Of a stretch of DNA of 64,000 bases, positions 26,167 to 35,434 are shown one piece after another. The DNA is taken from NCBI GenBank assembly GCA_023388075.1, contig JAEWGX010000016.1:44608-108607 (forward strand), read 5' to 3'. The notes under the pieces are model-generated. The model did no database searches and was not told where the DNA came from. It saw only the letters and a list, made by a program, of their open reading frames with translations. The number at the start of each line of letters is the position of its first letter. The first letter of the stretch is position 1. This DNA is from Pseudomonadota bacterium (GTDB taxonomy: Bacteria; Pseudomonadota; Gammaproteobacteria; Burkholderiales; Burkholderiaceae_E). The translations under genes and the position numbers were made by a program.

Positions 26167-26985
26167 TCAGTCTTGCGCAAGGCGATCCCAGCCAGGCTCC
26201 TCGCGGCGCAGGATACGCTTGATCGATTCGAAGAAGAGGTCGCTCTGCTGGCGCTCGCCGGCGATCTGCCGGCCGACCGTCTCGCAGAGCTCGTCCGGTA
26301 CCCGCCGCAAGGGCCTGCCGGCCGCGGCCTGTACCGCGAGCACCTGGTGCATGCAGGCGCGCTCCAGGTAGTACAGGTCGTCGAAGGCCCAGGCGACGCT
26401 CCCCGCGATCACGGTGACTCCGTGGCTCGCGGAGAAGAGGACATCCTTGTCCGAGAGCGAGTTGGCGATGCGTCGCCCCTCGGCCGCGTCCAGCGCAAGC
26501 CCGCGATAGTCGTCGTCGTAGGCGACCCGGTTCCAGAAGCGCAGCGTGTTCTGGTTGCACCAGGCCAGGCGTCCGTCCTCCACCAGGGTCAGCGCCGTGG
26601 CGTAGGGCATGTGGGTGTGCAGCACGCAGCGGGCGCGCGGATTCAGGCGATGAATCCAGCTGTGGATGAAGAAGGCAGTGGGTTCGAGCGTGTGCCGCCC
26701 ATCCACCACGGTGCCGTTGCCGTCGATCAGCAGGATGTCCGCCGCGGTGACCTCGCTCCAGTGCAGGCCCTGCGGATTGATCAGGTAGCGGTCCGGCCCG
26801 ATCTCGAGGCTGAAGTGATTGCAGACGCCTTCGTTGAGCTGCAGGCGTGCGGCCCAGCGCAAGGCGGCGGCGAGGTCGATGCGCCCCTGGTCGATGGCTT
26901 CGCGCATCGCGACCGAAACGGCGGCCAGCGCGGAGCCGCCGGCGGCCTCGCCGTTGGGGGGTGTCCGAAGGGTGTTTGTCAGCAC
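26167..26985 (-). CDS. Class II aldolase/adducin family protein
   Basis: 272 aa using a GTG at 26985 (VLTNTLRTPP) with GAGAAAG upstream; a GTG at 27048 would add 21 residues and cannot be excluded. Metal-binding histidines are seen in CVLHTHMPYA and near ASHGVTV. An early motif NHFSLEIGPDRYLINPQG matches the adducin-like group. Members are either aldolases or decarboxylase-like enzymes, and many are of unknown activity. As first gene of the aldolase-aminotransferase-TAXI-TRAP operon it probably acts in breakdown of the imported acid. Confidence 0.88.
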   Translation of the reverse strand: MLTNTLRTPPNGEAAGGSALAAVSVAMREAIDQGRIDLAAALRWAARLQLNEGVCNHFSLEIGPDRYLINPQGLHWSEVTAADILLIDGNGTVVDGRHTLEPTAFFIHSWIHRLNPRARCVLHTHMPYATALTLVEDGRLAWCNQNTLRFWNRVAYDDDYRGLALDAAEGRRIANSLSDKDVLFSASHGVTVIAGSVAWAFDDLYYLERACMHQVLAVQAAAGRPLRRVPDELCETVGRQIAGERQQSDLFFESIKRILRREEPGWDRLAQD

Positions 26986-27185
26986 GTCGCTTTCTCGATC
27001 TCCCGGGCTGGTGCAAGGAGCGCCGTCGACCAAAGTGTCGGACGGCACCGGGGGGCAAGTATCGCATTCTTTGGCAGGGGCGCCGGTACCGGGTCACGGG
27101 CTTTGCCACGGACGCCCCTTCGATGCGCCGATAATGTGCACACGCGGACTCTCGATGCCTGCGGGCCCTATTGTGGCAGGACACC

Positions 27186-30100
27186 ATGGACGACGGAATC
27201 AGGACCGCGGTCGCCGATGGCGACTCTCGGGCGGCGCTGCGCGACGCGCATGGGGCCCCGGAACCGATCCTGGTGCGCGGGTTGGTGGCGGCAGCGGCGC
27301 TCGATCCCGCGCTGCGCGCCGGGATCTCGACCCGGGCGGCCGGTCTGGTACGCACCATTCGCGGAGCCGGCCGACAGTCGCTGATGGAGGACTTCCTCGC
27401 GGAGTACGGCCTCTCCAGTGCCGAGGGCGTGGGGCTCATGTGCCTTGCCGAGGCGCTGCTGCGCGTGCCGGATGCGCGCACGGTGGACGAGCTGATCCGC
27501 GACAAGGTCGAGGCGTCGGACTGGGGGGCGCACGTCGGGGGCTCGAGCTCGCCGTTGGTGAATGCGTCCACCTGGGCGCTGCTCCTGACCGGCCGCCTGC
27601 TGGACGACGCGGACCAGGGCGGCCCCGTGGGGGCCTTGCGTGGTGCGGTCAGGCGGCTGGGCGAGCCGGTGATCCGCGTCGCGGTGGCCCAGGCGATGAA
27701 GCGGCTCGGCCGGCAGTTCGTGCTGGGCCAGACGATCGAGGAGGCGCTCGAGCACAGCCGCGGCCACGTCGCGCACGGGCTCGCCTTCTCCTACGACATG
27801 CTGGGCGAGGCCGCGCGTACCGAGCCGGATGCGCAGCGCTACCAGCGTGCCTATGCCGACGCGATCGCCGCGATCGCGCCCGGGTGCGGCGCCGACATCC
27901 GGCGCAATCCCGGGATCTCGGTCAAGCTCTCCGCGCTGCATCCGCGCTACGAGCCGCTGCAGAGGGAGCGCGTGCTCGGCGAGCTCGTGCCCCGGCTGCT
28001 GGAGCTCGCCCGTGCCGCCCGCGCGTCCAACATGGGCCTGACCGTCGACGCGGAGGAAGCGGAGCGGCTGGAGCTTTCGCTCGACGTGATCGAGGCGGTG
28101 CTCGCGGACCGCTCGCTTGCCGGTTGGAGCGGCTTCGGCGTGGTCGTGCAGGCGTACGGGAAGCGGGCGCTGCCGCTGATCGACTGGCTGGACGAGCTCG
28201 CGCGGCGACTCGATCGCCGTCTCATGGTGCGCCTCGTCAAGGGCGCCTACTGGGATGGCGAAGTGAAGCGGTCTCAGGAGCTCGGCCTTGGCGGCTTTCC
28301 CGTGTTCACCCGCAAGGCCCACACCGACGTGAGCTACCTTGCCTGCGCGCGGCGGCTGCTCGCCATGACCGACAGGATCTATCCGCAGTTCGCCACCCAC
28401 AACGCCCACACCTGCGCCGCGGTGCTCGCCATGGCGCAGGACAGGGATGCGTTCGAGTTCCAGCGCCTGCACGGCATGGGCGAGGCGCTGCACCGGCACC
28501 TGATGGCCGAGGAAGGCACCCGCTGCCGCGTCTACGCGCCGGTCGGCGCCCATCGGGATCTGCTGGCGTACCTGGTGCGCCGGTTGCTGGAGAACGGCGC
28601 GAACAGCTCCTTCGTGAACCAGGTGGCGGACGAGCGGGTCGCCCCCGAGGTGATTGCGGCGGACCCGTTCGAGGCCGTGGCGGCATCCGGCGGAGCGCCG
28701 CATCCGGCGCTGCGTGCGCCGCCCGCGCTGTTCGAGCCGGTGCGCCGCAACTCCCGCGGCTACGATATCGGCCACCCCGCCGACCTCGACGAGCTGGCCG
28801 ACGGCATCCGGCCGTTCCGGGAGTATCGCTGGCAGGCCAGCGCGTCCATCGCCGACGCGGCGAGCCCGCGGCTGGCCCCGCCGGCATCGAGCGGGCACGT
28901 CGAGGTGCGCAATCCCGCCGACCTGTCCGATGTCGTGGGGCGCGTCGTCCCCGCGACCGAGGTGGACGTGGTTGCCGCGGTCGCGGCGGCAGCCGCTGGC
29001 TTTCGCGACTGGTCCGCGCGACCCGCCGAGGAGCGTGCCGCGGCCCTGGAAGCCGCCGCCGATCGCTACGAGACCCATGCCGGCGAGCTGCACGCGCTCT
29101 GCATCCGCGAGGCCGGCAAGACCATCCGCGACGCGGTGGCGGAGGTTCGGGAGGCGGTGGACTTCCTGCGCTATTACGCGAGCGAAGCGCGGGCCGGCCT
29201 CTGCGCGGCGCCGGGTGCGCCTGCGCCGACCGGCCGGGGGGTGCTGGCTTGCATCTCGCCGTGGAACTTCCCGCTCGCGATCTTCACCGGCCAGGTCGCC
29301 GGGGCGCTCGCCGCCGGCAACGCCGTGCTGGCCAAGCCCGCGGAGCAGACGCCGTTGATCGCCGCGCGGGCGGTGACGCTGCTGCGCGAGGCCGGCGTGC
29401 CCGCTGCCGCGATGCAGCTGCTTCCGGGTGACGGCGAGACGGTGGGCGCGGCCCTGACGCGCGCCAGCGGGATCGCCGGCGTGCTCTTCACCGGCTCGAC
29501 CGAGGTCGCCCGAGCCATCGAGCGCACGCTCGCGGTGCACGCGGCGCCGGATGCCGTGCTCGTGGCCGAGACCGGCGGCATCAACGCGATGGTGGTGGAT
29601 TCCACGGCCTTGCCGGAGCAGGCGGTACGCGACATCCTCGCGTCGGCCTTCCAGAGCGCGGGACAGCGCTGCTCGGCGCTGCGCATCCTCTATCTCCAGC
29701 GCGACGTCGCCGGGCCGGTGCTCGAGATGCTCTGCGGCGCGATGGACGAGCTGCGCGTCGGCGATCCGTGGTCCTTCGATGTCGACATCGGCCCGGTGAT
29801 CGACGATGCCGCGCTGGGCGATCTGCGCGACTACTGCGAGCGGATGACGGCGGCCGGGCGGCTCGTGAAGCGGCTGGATGCGCCGCCGCGCGGCCGGTTC
29901 GTCGCTCCCCACGTGTTCCGGGTGTCGGGCATCGAGGAAGTGGGGCGCGAGGTCTTCGGCCCCGTGCTGCACGTCGCGACCTTCGAGGCGGACGCCCTCG
30001 ACGAGGTGGTGGACGCGATCAATGCCCGTGGCTACGGCCTCACCTTCGCGGTGCACACCCGGATCGACGATCGCGTGCAACGTGTCGTCGACCGTATCCG

Positions 30101-30989
30101 TGCCGGCAACGTCTATGTGAATCGCAACCAGATCGGCGCCGTGGTGGGTTCGCAGCCTTTCGGCGGCGAGGGCCTCTCGGGTACGGGGCCGAAGGCGGGC
30201 GGTCCGAACTACCTGCGTCGACTGGTGCGCCAGGCGGAAGAGATGCCGCCTGTCAGGGCAGGTGAAGACGCGACGGATGTGGCCGGCGCGGTCGCGGCCG
30301 AGGCGAAGGTCGGTACCGGCAGGGCCGAAGTCCGAGAAGTCCCGGAGGAAACGGAGGAGTCCACCGTGGCGCTGCGTATCCGATCCGCCTGGTCGCGGCT
30401 GGACGCCGCCGCCTGGGCCCGGAGGCCGGACCGCCTCGAGGCGTTGCGCCTGCCCTTGGTCGCGCACGGTGGTCTGCCCGAGCGGGCCCTTCGGGCCATG
30501 GCGCCGTTCGCGGGTGGGCCGCTGGCCATGCCGGGGCCGACCGGCGAAAGCAACCAGTTGCACTACCGGGCGCGCCAGGTCGCGCTGTGCCTCGGACCGG
30601 ACGTCGATGTCGCGCTGGCGCAGGCCGCGCAGGCCCTCGCGATCGGCGGGCCTGCCCTGCTGCTGCTCGATGCCGGCGTCGACAGCGGCCGGCTCGCCGT
30701 CGCCACCCGGTGGCGGGAGGCGGGTGCGCCGGTGAACGTCCTTCCGCTTCAGGGCGCGCTGCTCGATCTCCGTTGGCTGGCGACGCTGCCGGGGCTCGGG
30801 CTGGTCGCGTTCGCGGGGCGCTGCGGGACGGCGCGCGCGATCCGCATCGCCTGCTCGCGGAGGCAGGGAGAGATCGTCCCGCTGGTGACCGAGGTCGTGG
30901 CGCCCTGGCGCTATCTGGTGGAGCGTCACCTCTGCATCGATACCACCGCGGCCGGCGGCAATGCGTCGCTGCTGGCCGCCTCGTCGTAG
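27186..30989 (+). CDS. putA: Bifunctional proline dehydrogenase/L-glutamate gamma-semialdehyde dehydrogenase
   Basis: 1267 aa from the ATG at 27186; a TTG at 27171 is also in frame. PutA oxidises proline to glutamate in two steps. The FAD-dependent PRODH barrel (about residues 150-480) includes SVKLSALHPRYEP, TVDAEEAERLELSLDV and LVKGAYWDGEVK. The aldehyde dehydrogenase part has the nucleophile C829 (SAGQRCSALRIL) and the NAD-site Glu (VAETGGIN). The C-terminal domain continues to 1267. The N-terminus starts directly with the arm region and has no ribbon-helix-helix domain, so it should not repress its own gene. It is divergent from the aldolase operon and convergent with the PPTase gene. Confidence 0.97.
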   Translation: MDDGIRTAVADGDSRAALRDAHGAPEPILVRGLVAAAALDPALRAGISTRAAGLVRTIRGAGRQSLMEDFLAEYGLSSAEGVGLMCLAEALLRVPDARTVDELIRDKVEASDWGAHVGGSSSPLVNASTWALLLTGRLLDDADQGGPVGALRGAVRRLGEPVIRVAVAQAMKRLGRQFVLGQTIEEALEHSRGHVAHGLAFSYDMLGEAARTEPDAQRYQRAYADAIAAIAPGCGADIRRNPGISVKLSALHPRYEPLQRERVLGELVPRLLELARAARASNMGLTVDAEEAERLELSLDVIEAVLADRSLAGWSGFGVVVQAYGKRALPLIDWLDELARRLDRRLMVRLVKGAYWDGEVKRSQELGLGGFPVFTRKAHTDVSYLACARRLLAMTDRIYPQFATHNAHTCAAVLAMAQDRDAFEFQRLHGMGEALHRHLMAEEGTRCRVYAPVGAHRDLLAYLVRRLLENGANSSFVNQVADERVAPEVIAADPFEAVAASGGAPHPALRAPPALFEPVRRNSRGYDIGHPADLDELADGIRPFREYRWQASASIADAASPRLAPPASSGHVEVRNPADLSDVVGRVVPATEVDVVAAVAAAAAGFRDWSARPAEERAAALEAAADRYETHAGELHALCIREAGKTIRDAVAEVREAVDFLRYYASEARAGLCAAPGAPAPTGRGVLACISPWNFPLAIFTGQVAGALAAGNAVLAKPAEQTPLIAARAVTLLREAGVPAAAMQLLPGDGETVGAALTRASGIAGVLFTGSTEVARAIERTLAVHAAPDAVLVAETGGINAMVVDSTALPEQAVRDILASAFQSAGQRCSALRILYLQRDVAGPVLEMLCGAMDELRVGDPWSFDVDIGPVIDDAALGDLRDYCERMTAAGRLVKRLDAPPRGRFVAPHVFRVSGIEEVGREVFGPVLHVATFEADALDEVVDAINARGYGLTFAVHTRIDDRVQRVVDRIRAGNVYVNRNQIGAVVGSQPFGGEGLSGTGPKAGGPNYLRRLVRQAEEMPPVRAGEDATDVAGAVAAEAKVGTGRAEVREVPEETEESTVALRIRSAWSRLDAAAWARRPDRLEALRLPLVAHGGLPERALRAMAPFAGGPLAMPGPTGESNQLHYRARQVALCLGPDVDVALAQAAQALAIGGPALLLLDAGVDSGRLAVATRWREAGAPVNVLPLQGALLDLRWLATLPGLGLVAFAGRCGTARAIRIACSRRQGEIVPLVTEVVAPWRYLVERHLCIDTTAAGGNASLLAASS

Positions 30990-30998
30990 TCGGCCCGC

Positions 30999-31697
30999 TC
31001 AGTCCGGACCCGCCGTCAGCCGCACTTCGAACGGGTCCTCGGACACGGCGGCTACGCTCAGTACCACGTCCTCCAGGAGCAGCGTTCGCAGGCGCAGCGG
31101 CGGCAGCGCCGCGGCGCCCGGCAAGCCGTCCGCGCGCAGCGTGTCGGCCTCGGCGGCGACGTCCGTCAGCGGGATGTCTCCGATCCCGGTTCCCCAGGCC
31201 TTGAGCGCCGCTTCCTTCCGGGTCCAGAGACGCAGGAAGCCATGGGCGCGCTCGGCCGGGGGCAGCGTCGCCAGACGTGCGCGCTCGGCCGGGCTGCAGC
31301 AGGCGTCGATCAGCGAGTCGAGGTCCGCGAGCGGGCGCGTGGCCTCGACGTCGACGCCGATCTCGAAGCCGGCGATGCCGAGGTAACCGATCGCGCCGCA
31401 GTGGGTGAGGTTGAAATGCGGTGACGCACAGCGCGCGCGCGGGCCTGCCAGCGCCGCCGCGCCGGGGGCGAGGACCGGCTTGCCGTTGCCGGTGCTCGTG
31501 ATGGGAATGCTCGCCGGATCCATGTCGAGCCACTGGCCGAGCAGCCGCCGCATGCCTGCATGGGCCGCCACATGCCAGGTGCGCAGGTGATCGAACCGGA
31601 AGCGCGCGGCGCGGTCGCTCTCCGCCGCATCCAGCAGCGCCGCATCGGCCGCGGTTGCCCGCGTGAGCTCGAGACGATGGCAGTGGACGATCCGCAC
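30999..31697 (-). CDS. 4'-phosphopantetheinyl transferase (Sfp type)
   Basis: 232 aa from the GTG at 31697 (VRIVHCHRLELTR). Transfers phosphopantetheine from CoA to carrier proteins. Signature motifs: the Mg/CoA site GVDVEATRPLADL and FLRLWTRKEAALKAWGTG; the upstream FNLTHCGAIGYLGI segment is also typical. The start is uncertain because the gene follows the aspartoacylase-like gene by only 20 bp in a different frame, with no clear SD. No polyketide or peptide synthetase gene is in view, so the target may be the fatty-acid carrier protein or a distant cluster. Confidence 0.88.
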   Translation of the reverse strand: MRIVHCHRLELTRATAADAALLDAAESDRAARFRFDHLRTWHVAAHAGMRRLLGQWLDMDPASIPITSTGNGKPVLAPGAAALAGPRARCASPHFNLTHCGAIGYLGIAGFEIGVDVEATRPLADLDSLIDACCSPAERARLATLPPAERAHGFLRLWTRKEAALKAWGTGIGDIPLTDVAAEADTLRADGLPGAAALPPLRLRTLLLEDVVLSVAAVSEDPFEVRLTAGPD

Positions 31698-31717
31698 GCT
31701 CGCGTCCGGCGCGATGC

Positions 31718-32737
31718 TCAGGCCCGCTGGCCGGGCCGCGCGAAGTAGAACCACTCCCGGCCCGGGACCGCATTGGGGTTCGGGAAGACGACGTAGCCGT
31801 CTGCCGGTGCCTTCACCGGCTCGCCGCCGGCTCGCCGTGCGATGGGCTGCCCCGCGACGACCCGGTCGAACGAGCGCCAGGTCCCGACGAAGCTGTCGCT
31901 TGCGTCGTGACGGTCGAACACCTCGCACATCTCGATCAGCTCGATCGGTCCGCTCGTTGCGCTCGGTGCGCTCGTTGCGCTCGTTGCGCTCGGTGCGCTC
32001 GGTGCGCTCGGTGCGCTCGACGCCGCGGCCGATGCGGCGCCCGCTGCCACGTCGAGGGCAGCCGACGGCTCCTCGCAAAGGCCCAGGAGGGCGAGCGTAT
32101 TCTCGATGGCCTGCCGCGCCACGGCCGGTGCGTGTGGATCCGCGTGCTGGCCGCATTCGACGGTGACCGCGTAGCCGCCCTGGCTGCGCATGTACTCGGT
32201 GGTGCCGATGCCGTAGGCGATGCTGCCGCCCGGGCGGCGGGCGACGCCGCGCGCGTAGGCGGGGAGCCAGCCGTACACGAGTCGCCGCGGGCCGACGGCG
32301 CGGGCCAGCGCGAACTCCTCGCGGGCGCGCCGGAACGGCTCCAGGTCGCCTTCGTTGTCCTCGGGGCCCATGAAGACGAAGGGCGAGCCTTCGGCCGCGA
32401 ACGAATGGAGATCCAGCAGGGCATCGTGGTCGCGCAGGATCGGCGCAAGGTGATTGGCGATCCGGTCCTCGGCGTTCTCCGGGCACACGCTCGGTCGGAA
32501 GTCCCGGTTGAGGTTGCGGTCGCCCTCGCGCGTGCCGCGCTTGAACGCGACCGGGTTGGCCACCGGCACGAGTGTCAGCACGCCCCGCGCCAGACGCCGC
32601 TCGCCAGTGGCAAACTGCGCCGCGACCGAACGGATCGCGGTGGGGCCGCAGGTCTCGTTACCGTGAACCGCCCCGAGCACGAGCAACCGTGGCCCGTTGG
32701 CAAGGGAGCGGTACTGGTGGACTTCGATCGTTTCCAT
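31718..32737 (-). CDS. Succinylglutamate desuccinylase/aspartoacylase family hydrolase
   Basis: 339 aa from the ATG at 32737. Zinc carboxypeptidase-like fold: zinc-binding H-x-x-E in GAVHGNETCGP, RNLNRDF for substrate carboxylate binding, the second zinc His in LDLHSF, and the catalytic Glu in YAVTVECGQHADP. The family removes acyl groups from N-acyl amino acids. A low-complexity Ser/Ala/Pro/Thr linker of about 30 residues, encoded by a 9-bp tandem repeat, separates it from a C-terminal lipoyl-like beta domain (EPVKAPADGYVVFPNPNAVPG). The PPTase gene follows on the same strand. Confidence 0.9.
   Translation of the reverse strand: METIEVHQYRSLANGPRLLVLGAVHGNETCGPTAIRSVAAQFATGERRLARGVLTLVPVANPVAFKRGTREGDRNLNRDFRPSVCPENAEDRIANHLAPILRDHDALLDLHSFAAEGSPFVFMGPEDNEGDLEPFRRAREEFALARAVGPRRLVYGWLPAYARGVARRPGGSIAYGIGTTEYMRSQGGYAVTVECGQHADPHAPAVARQAIENTLALLGLCEEPSAALDVAAGAASAAASSAPSAPSAPSATSATSAPSATSGPIELIEMCEVFDRHDASDSFVGTWRSFDRVVAGQPIARRAGGEPVKAPADGYVVFPNPNAVPGREWFYFARPGQRA
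31952..32023. repeat. 9-bp minisatellite inside the aspartoacylase-like gene
   Basis: Eight head-to-tail units of GCTCGKTGC (K = G or T; last unit GCTCGACGC). On the coding (minus) strand they encode repeated Ser-Ala-Pro or Ser-Ala-Thr triplets in the interdomain linker. Copy number could change by slippage without breaking the frame. Confidence 0.9.
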
Positions 32738-32906
32738 CGGGGCATCCGTGCGGCAGCCTCGGCGTTCCTGGCGCCGCCGCGGCGATTTCGTCGAGAGCCG
32801 ATGATACGGGTGCCTGGAGATAGGACCGGTACCTGCCGGGTCGCCCGCTCCGGGGCGACACGCCGCGTGGTAAGGTCGAATCCGACAGATGGAGAAGACC
32901 GTCGCC

Positions 32907-33734
32907 ATGATCGCCAAGCTCTCGCGTGTCCGCGGCGGACTCGCCCGTCCCGGCAACCTGCGCCGCATCGTGCTCGCGGTGCTGTTCCTTCCGATGCTCG
33001 CACTGGCCGGCGGCTGCGCCACCTACATGGAGGCACAGGTCACCAGCTTCCACCAGGGAAAGCAGGACCTCCGCCTGGAAGGCAGGCGCTTCGTCATCGA
33101 GCCCAGCGCTGCCCAGAAGGAGAGCCTGGAATTCCGGACGTACGCGGACCTGGTGCGCGACGCGCTGGTTGGCAAGGGGCTGGTGGCTGCCGGAAGTGGT
33201 GCGCCGTCCGAGCTCGTCGTGCGCATCACATACACCATCGACGGTGGCCGCACGGTGGTCCATGGCTATCCGGCCTATGGCTACACGCACTACGGCCCGG
33301 TCTGGACCTGGACCCCGTATCCGGTCCCCGGGGGTGGGGTGCGCTACGTCTGGACGCCGACTTATCCGATGACCTACGGTGTGGTCGGAACCCACTATGC
33401 GCAGTCCACCCTCTATCGCCGTGAGCTGCGTGTCGTCATCGAGGAACGCAGGCCGGAGGCGAACGGACAGCGGCTCTACGAGGGAACGGTGTCGTCCGAA
33501 GGCGGCTCGGCAGCGCTGGCGCCGGTGATGCCGGCAATGGTACGGGCGCTCTTCGCGGATTTCCCTGGGCGCAACGGTGTCACGCGCATTGTGCAGGTTC
33601 CCATCGGGGAGGCCGGCGATCAGCCGGTGCGGGTCTCGCCGGCGCCGGGGAGCGGGACCGCTCCACCTCCGGGATCACCGGGCCCCGATTCGACCCAGCC
33701 ACCGCCCAAGCGAGTGCCGCCCGCGGCCGGGTGA
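32907..33734 (+). CDS. DUF4136 domain lipoprotein
   Basis: 275 aa from the ATG at 32907, which has GGAGAAG upstream; an ATG at 32889 is also in frame. The N-terminal membrane leader ends in the lipobox LAGGC, so an anchored lipoprotein is expected. The DUF4136 core (FRTYADLVRDALVGKGLV..., SELVVRITYTID) is followed by a Tyr/Pro/Trp-rich stretch (YPAYGYTHYGPVWTWTPYP). The tail is a disordered Pro/Gly segment. The function is unknown; family members are outer-membrane-associated. It stands divergent from the aspartoacylase gene. Confidence 0.85.
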   Translation: MIAKLSRVRGGLARPGNLRRIVLAVLFLPMLALAGGCATYMEAQVTSFHQGKQDLRLEGRRFVIEPSAAQKESLEFRTYADLVRDALVGKGLVAAGSGAPSELVVRITYTIDGGRTVVHGYPAYGYTHYGPVWTWTPYPVPGGGVRYVWTPTYPMTYGVVGTHYAQSTLYRRELRVVIEERRPEANGQRLYEGTVSSEGGSAALAPVMPAMVRALFADFPGRNGVTRIVQVPIGEAGDQPVRVSPAPGSGTAPPPGSPGPDSTQPPPKRVPPAAG

Positions 33735-33823
33735 GGGGAGCGACCCTCGTGAGTGGAGGCAGAGCCCACGCGCAGCCAGGCCTTCTTCGCCGGGCCGCTC
33801 AAGCCGTGCGCGAGCCGGGCTTG

Positions 33824-34186
33824 TCAGGCTACGAGGTCCCAGTAGCCCGGCATCCGTGCGGTCGGGACCGCCATTGGAGCGAAGCTGCCCACGGTCGCAT
33901 AGAGCCGGCCGTTGTGGTCGCGAACGCGATAGAGGCGCTGCGTTCCCTCCCTTGTGGTCCGCAGCCACAGGCCGGGGCGTTGGGGCTGGCGGCGAACGCC
34001 GAGCGATGCGGCGAGGCGCGCCCGCAGGAGACATTCGTCCGGAATCCGGGGTTGCAGGGGCGCCGCGCGCCTGGCGGGCAGGATCGCGATTTCGAGCAGA
34101 GAGGTCAGGCCGGCCTGAACGTGCCGGAACGCGTCGTGCAGCCTCGAGGCCAACCGGGCGGCGGGATGGTACGTCGGAGGGGTCAT
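33824..34186 (-). CDS. Hypothetical protein
   Basis: 120 aa from the ATG at 34186, preceded by AAGGAAAG. It starts MTPPTYHPAARLASRLHDAF, has a helical first half with many Arg and Ala, and a C-terminal beta-like part (GTQRLYRVRDHNGRLYATVG) ending in MPGYWDLVA. I do not recognise a domain. It is a single gene between the DUF4136 lipoprotein and the DapA-like gene. The 222 bp upstream hold no other gene. Confidence 0.55.
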   Translation of the reverse strand: MTPPTYHPAARLASRLHDAFRHVQAGLTSLLEIAILPARRAAPLQPRIPDECLLRARLAASLGVRRQPQRPGLWLRTTREGTQRLYRVRDHNGRLYATVGSFAPMAVPTARMPGYWDLVA

Positions 34187-34408
34187 CTGGCTTTCCTTGA
34201 TTGCAGCACGCTTGGCAACGGCCATGCCCGCCAAACGTCAAACCTTGCAAAAAGGAATCAGGCAGCCAGTCCCGATCCGCGTGTCACACCGCAAGCAAAC
34301 CACAGCGGAAATCGACGCGCAAGCACCCCGGCAAAAATGTAACGTTTCTCGCCCGAGTGGCGGCGCGGCAGGGCCGCCGCGCAGGGCTGGCGCCGGTACG
34401 GCGCGCGA

Positions 34409-35362
34409 CTACCGCTTGAACTCGATCGGCACGCCGATGCCGAGCTGCTTGGTGCGTCGCTCCATTCGGCGGACCAGGTGGTCGATCTCCTGCGTGTCCA
34501 GGACGCTGAGCCTGGGGCCTGGCGACCGCAGGCGATCCCAGCGGATGGCGCCGCGCTTCTTCAGGAGGTACTTGCGCACGGCGAGCCCGAGGCCGGGCTG
34601 CAGCTCATGCCGCACCAGGGGCAGGTACGCGTCGAACACGTCCTCCGCGTCCTCGCGCTTACCCGCCTGATAGAGCTGCTGTGTCTTCACCAGCGCCTCG
34701 GGATAGGCGAATCCGGTCATCGCGCCATCGACGCCGCGGCCAAGCTCCTGCGGAAAGTGGAGCCCGCCGAGACCGACCAGGATGGAGATCCGGCGCGTGC
34801 CGTGGCGCTCGGCCTCGCGCAGGGTGGTGATCTTGTTGAGACCCGGCCAGTCCTCGTGCTTGAACATCACCAGGCCGGGGAAGTCGTGCACCATGCGCGT
34901 GATGAGATACGGCGCCATGTGCACCATCGTCGCCTGCGGGTAGTCCTGCATCACCCACGGAATGCCCTCGAGGCGCGAGACCACCTGCTCGAAGTAGCCG
35001 TAGACCTGCTCGTCGGTCTTCAGGCCGGGGGTCGGGGCGATCATCACGCCGGCCGCGCCGGCGTCCATCGAGCGCTTGGCGAGGTTGACCAGGTTGTCGA
35101 CGCCCGGGTTGCTCACGCCCACCACGACTGGGATCTTCCCGTCGGCCTGCTTCAGCACGCTGCGCACGAACTGCAGGCTCTCTTCCTGCGAGAGCTTGGG
35201 CGCTTCGCCCATGATGCCGAGGATGGTCATGCCGCTCGCGCCGCATTCCCGATAGAAGTCGGTCATCGAGCGCGCGCTCTCGAGATCCAGCATGCCGTCC
35301 TCGGCGAATGGCGTCGCGGCGATGACGAATGTGCCGCTGGCAGTTTCGGTGAGCTTGTTCAA
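34409..35362 (-). CDS. DapA-like (dihydrodipicolinate synthase family) aldolase/lyase
   Basis: 317 aa. TIM-barrel of the NAL superfamily: GMTILGIMGEAPKLSQEE, VVGVSNPGVDNLVNL, VMQDYPQATMVHM with the catalytic Tyr, and VMFKHEDWPGLNK with the Schiff-base Lys. It is not DapA itself, since the GxxGE and substrate segments differ and it lies next to a CoA-transferase gene rather than lysine genes. The likely role is aldol cleavage of a pyruvate-derived acid. The only good start is TTG at 35362, as no ATG occurs before the conserved core, so start confidence is low. Confidence 0.85.
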   Translation of the reverse strand: MNKLTETASGTFVIAATPFAEDGMLDLESARSMTDFYRECGASGMTILGIMGEAPKLSQEESLQFVRSVLKQADGKIPVVVGVSNPGVDNLVNLAKRSMDAGAAGVMIAPTPGLKTDEQVYGYFEQVVSRLEGIPWVMQDYPQATMVHMAPYLITRMVHDFPGLVMFKHEDWPGLNKITTLREAERHGTRRISILVGLGGLHFPQELGRGVDGAMTGFAYPEALVKTQQLYQAGKREDAEDVFDAYLPLVRHELQPGLGLAVRKYLLKKRGAIRWDRLRSPGPRLSVLDTQEIDHLVRRMERRTKQLGIGVPIEFKR

Positions 35363-35434
35363 TGCAGTTGCGATCCGGGGTGGCGAAGCTAGCCAGAGTC
35401 TACACCGCTCACCGGCAGTGTTCGGCGGTGCGGT

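Noticed and set aside
27168..30929. 1253-aa minus-strand ORF opposite putA
   Set aside because: Shadow ORF with low-complexity Arg/His/Gly composition.
31952..32023. Possible CRISPR array
   Set aside because: Units are contiguous 9-mers without spacers and lie in a coding frame.
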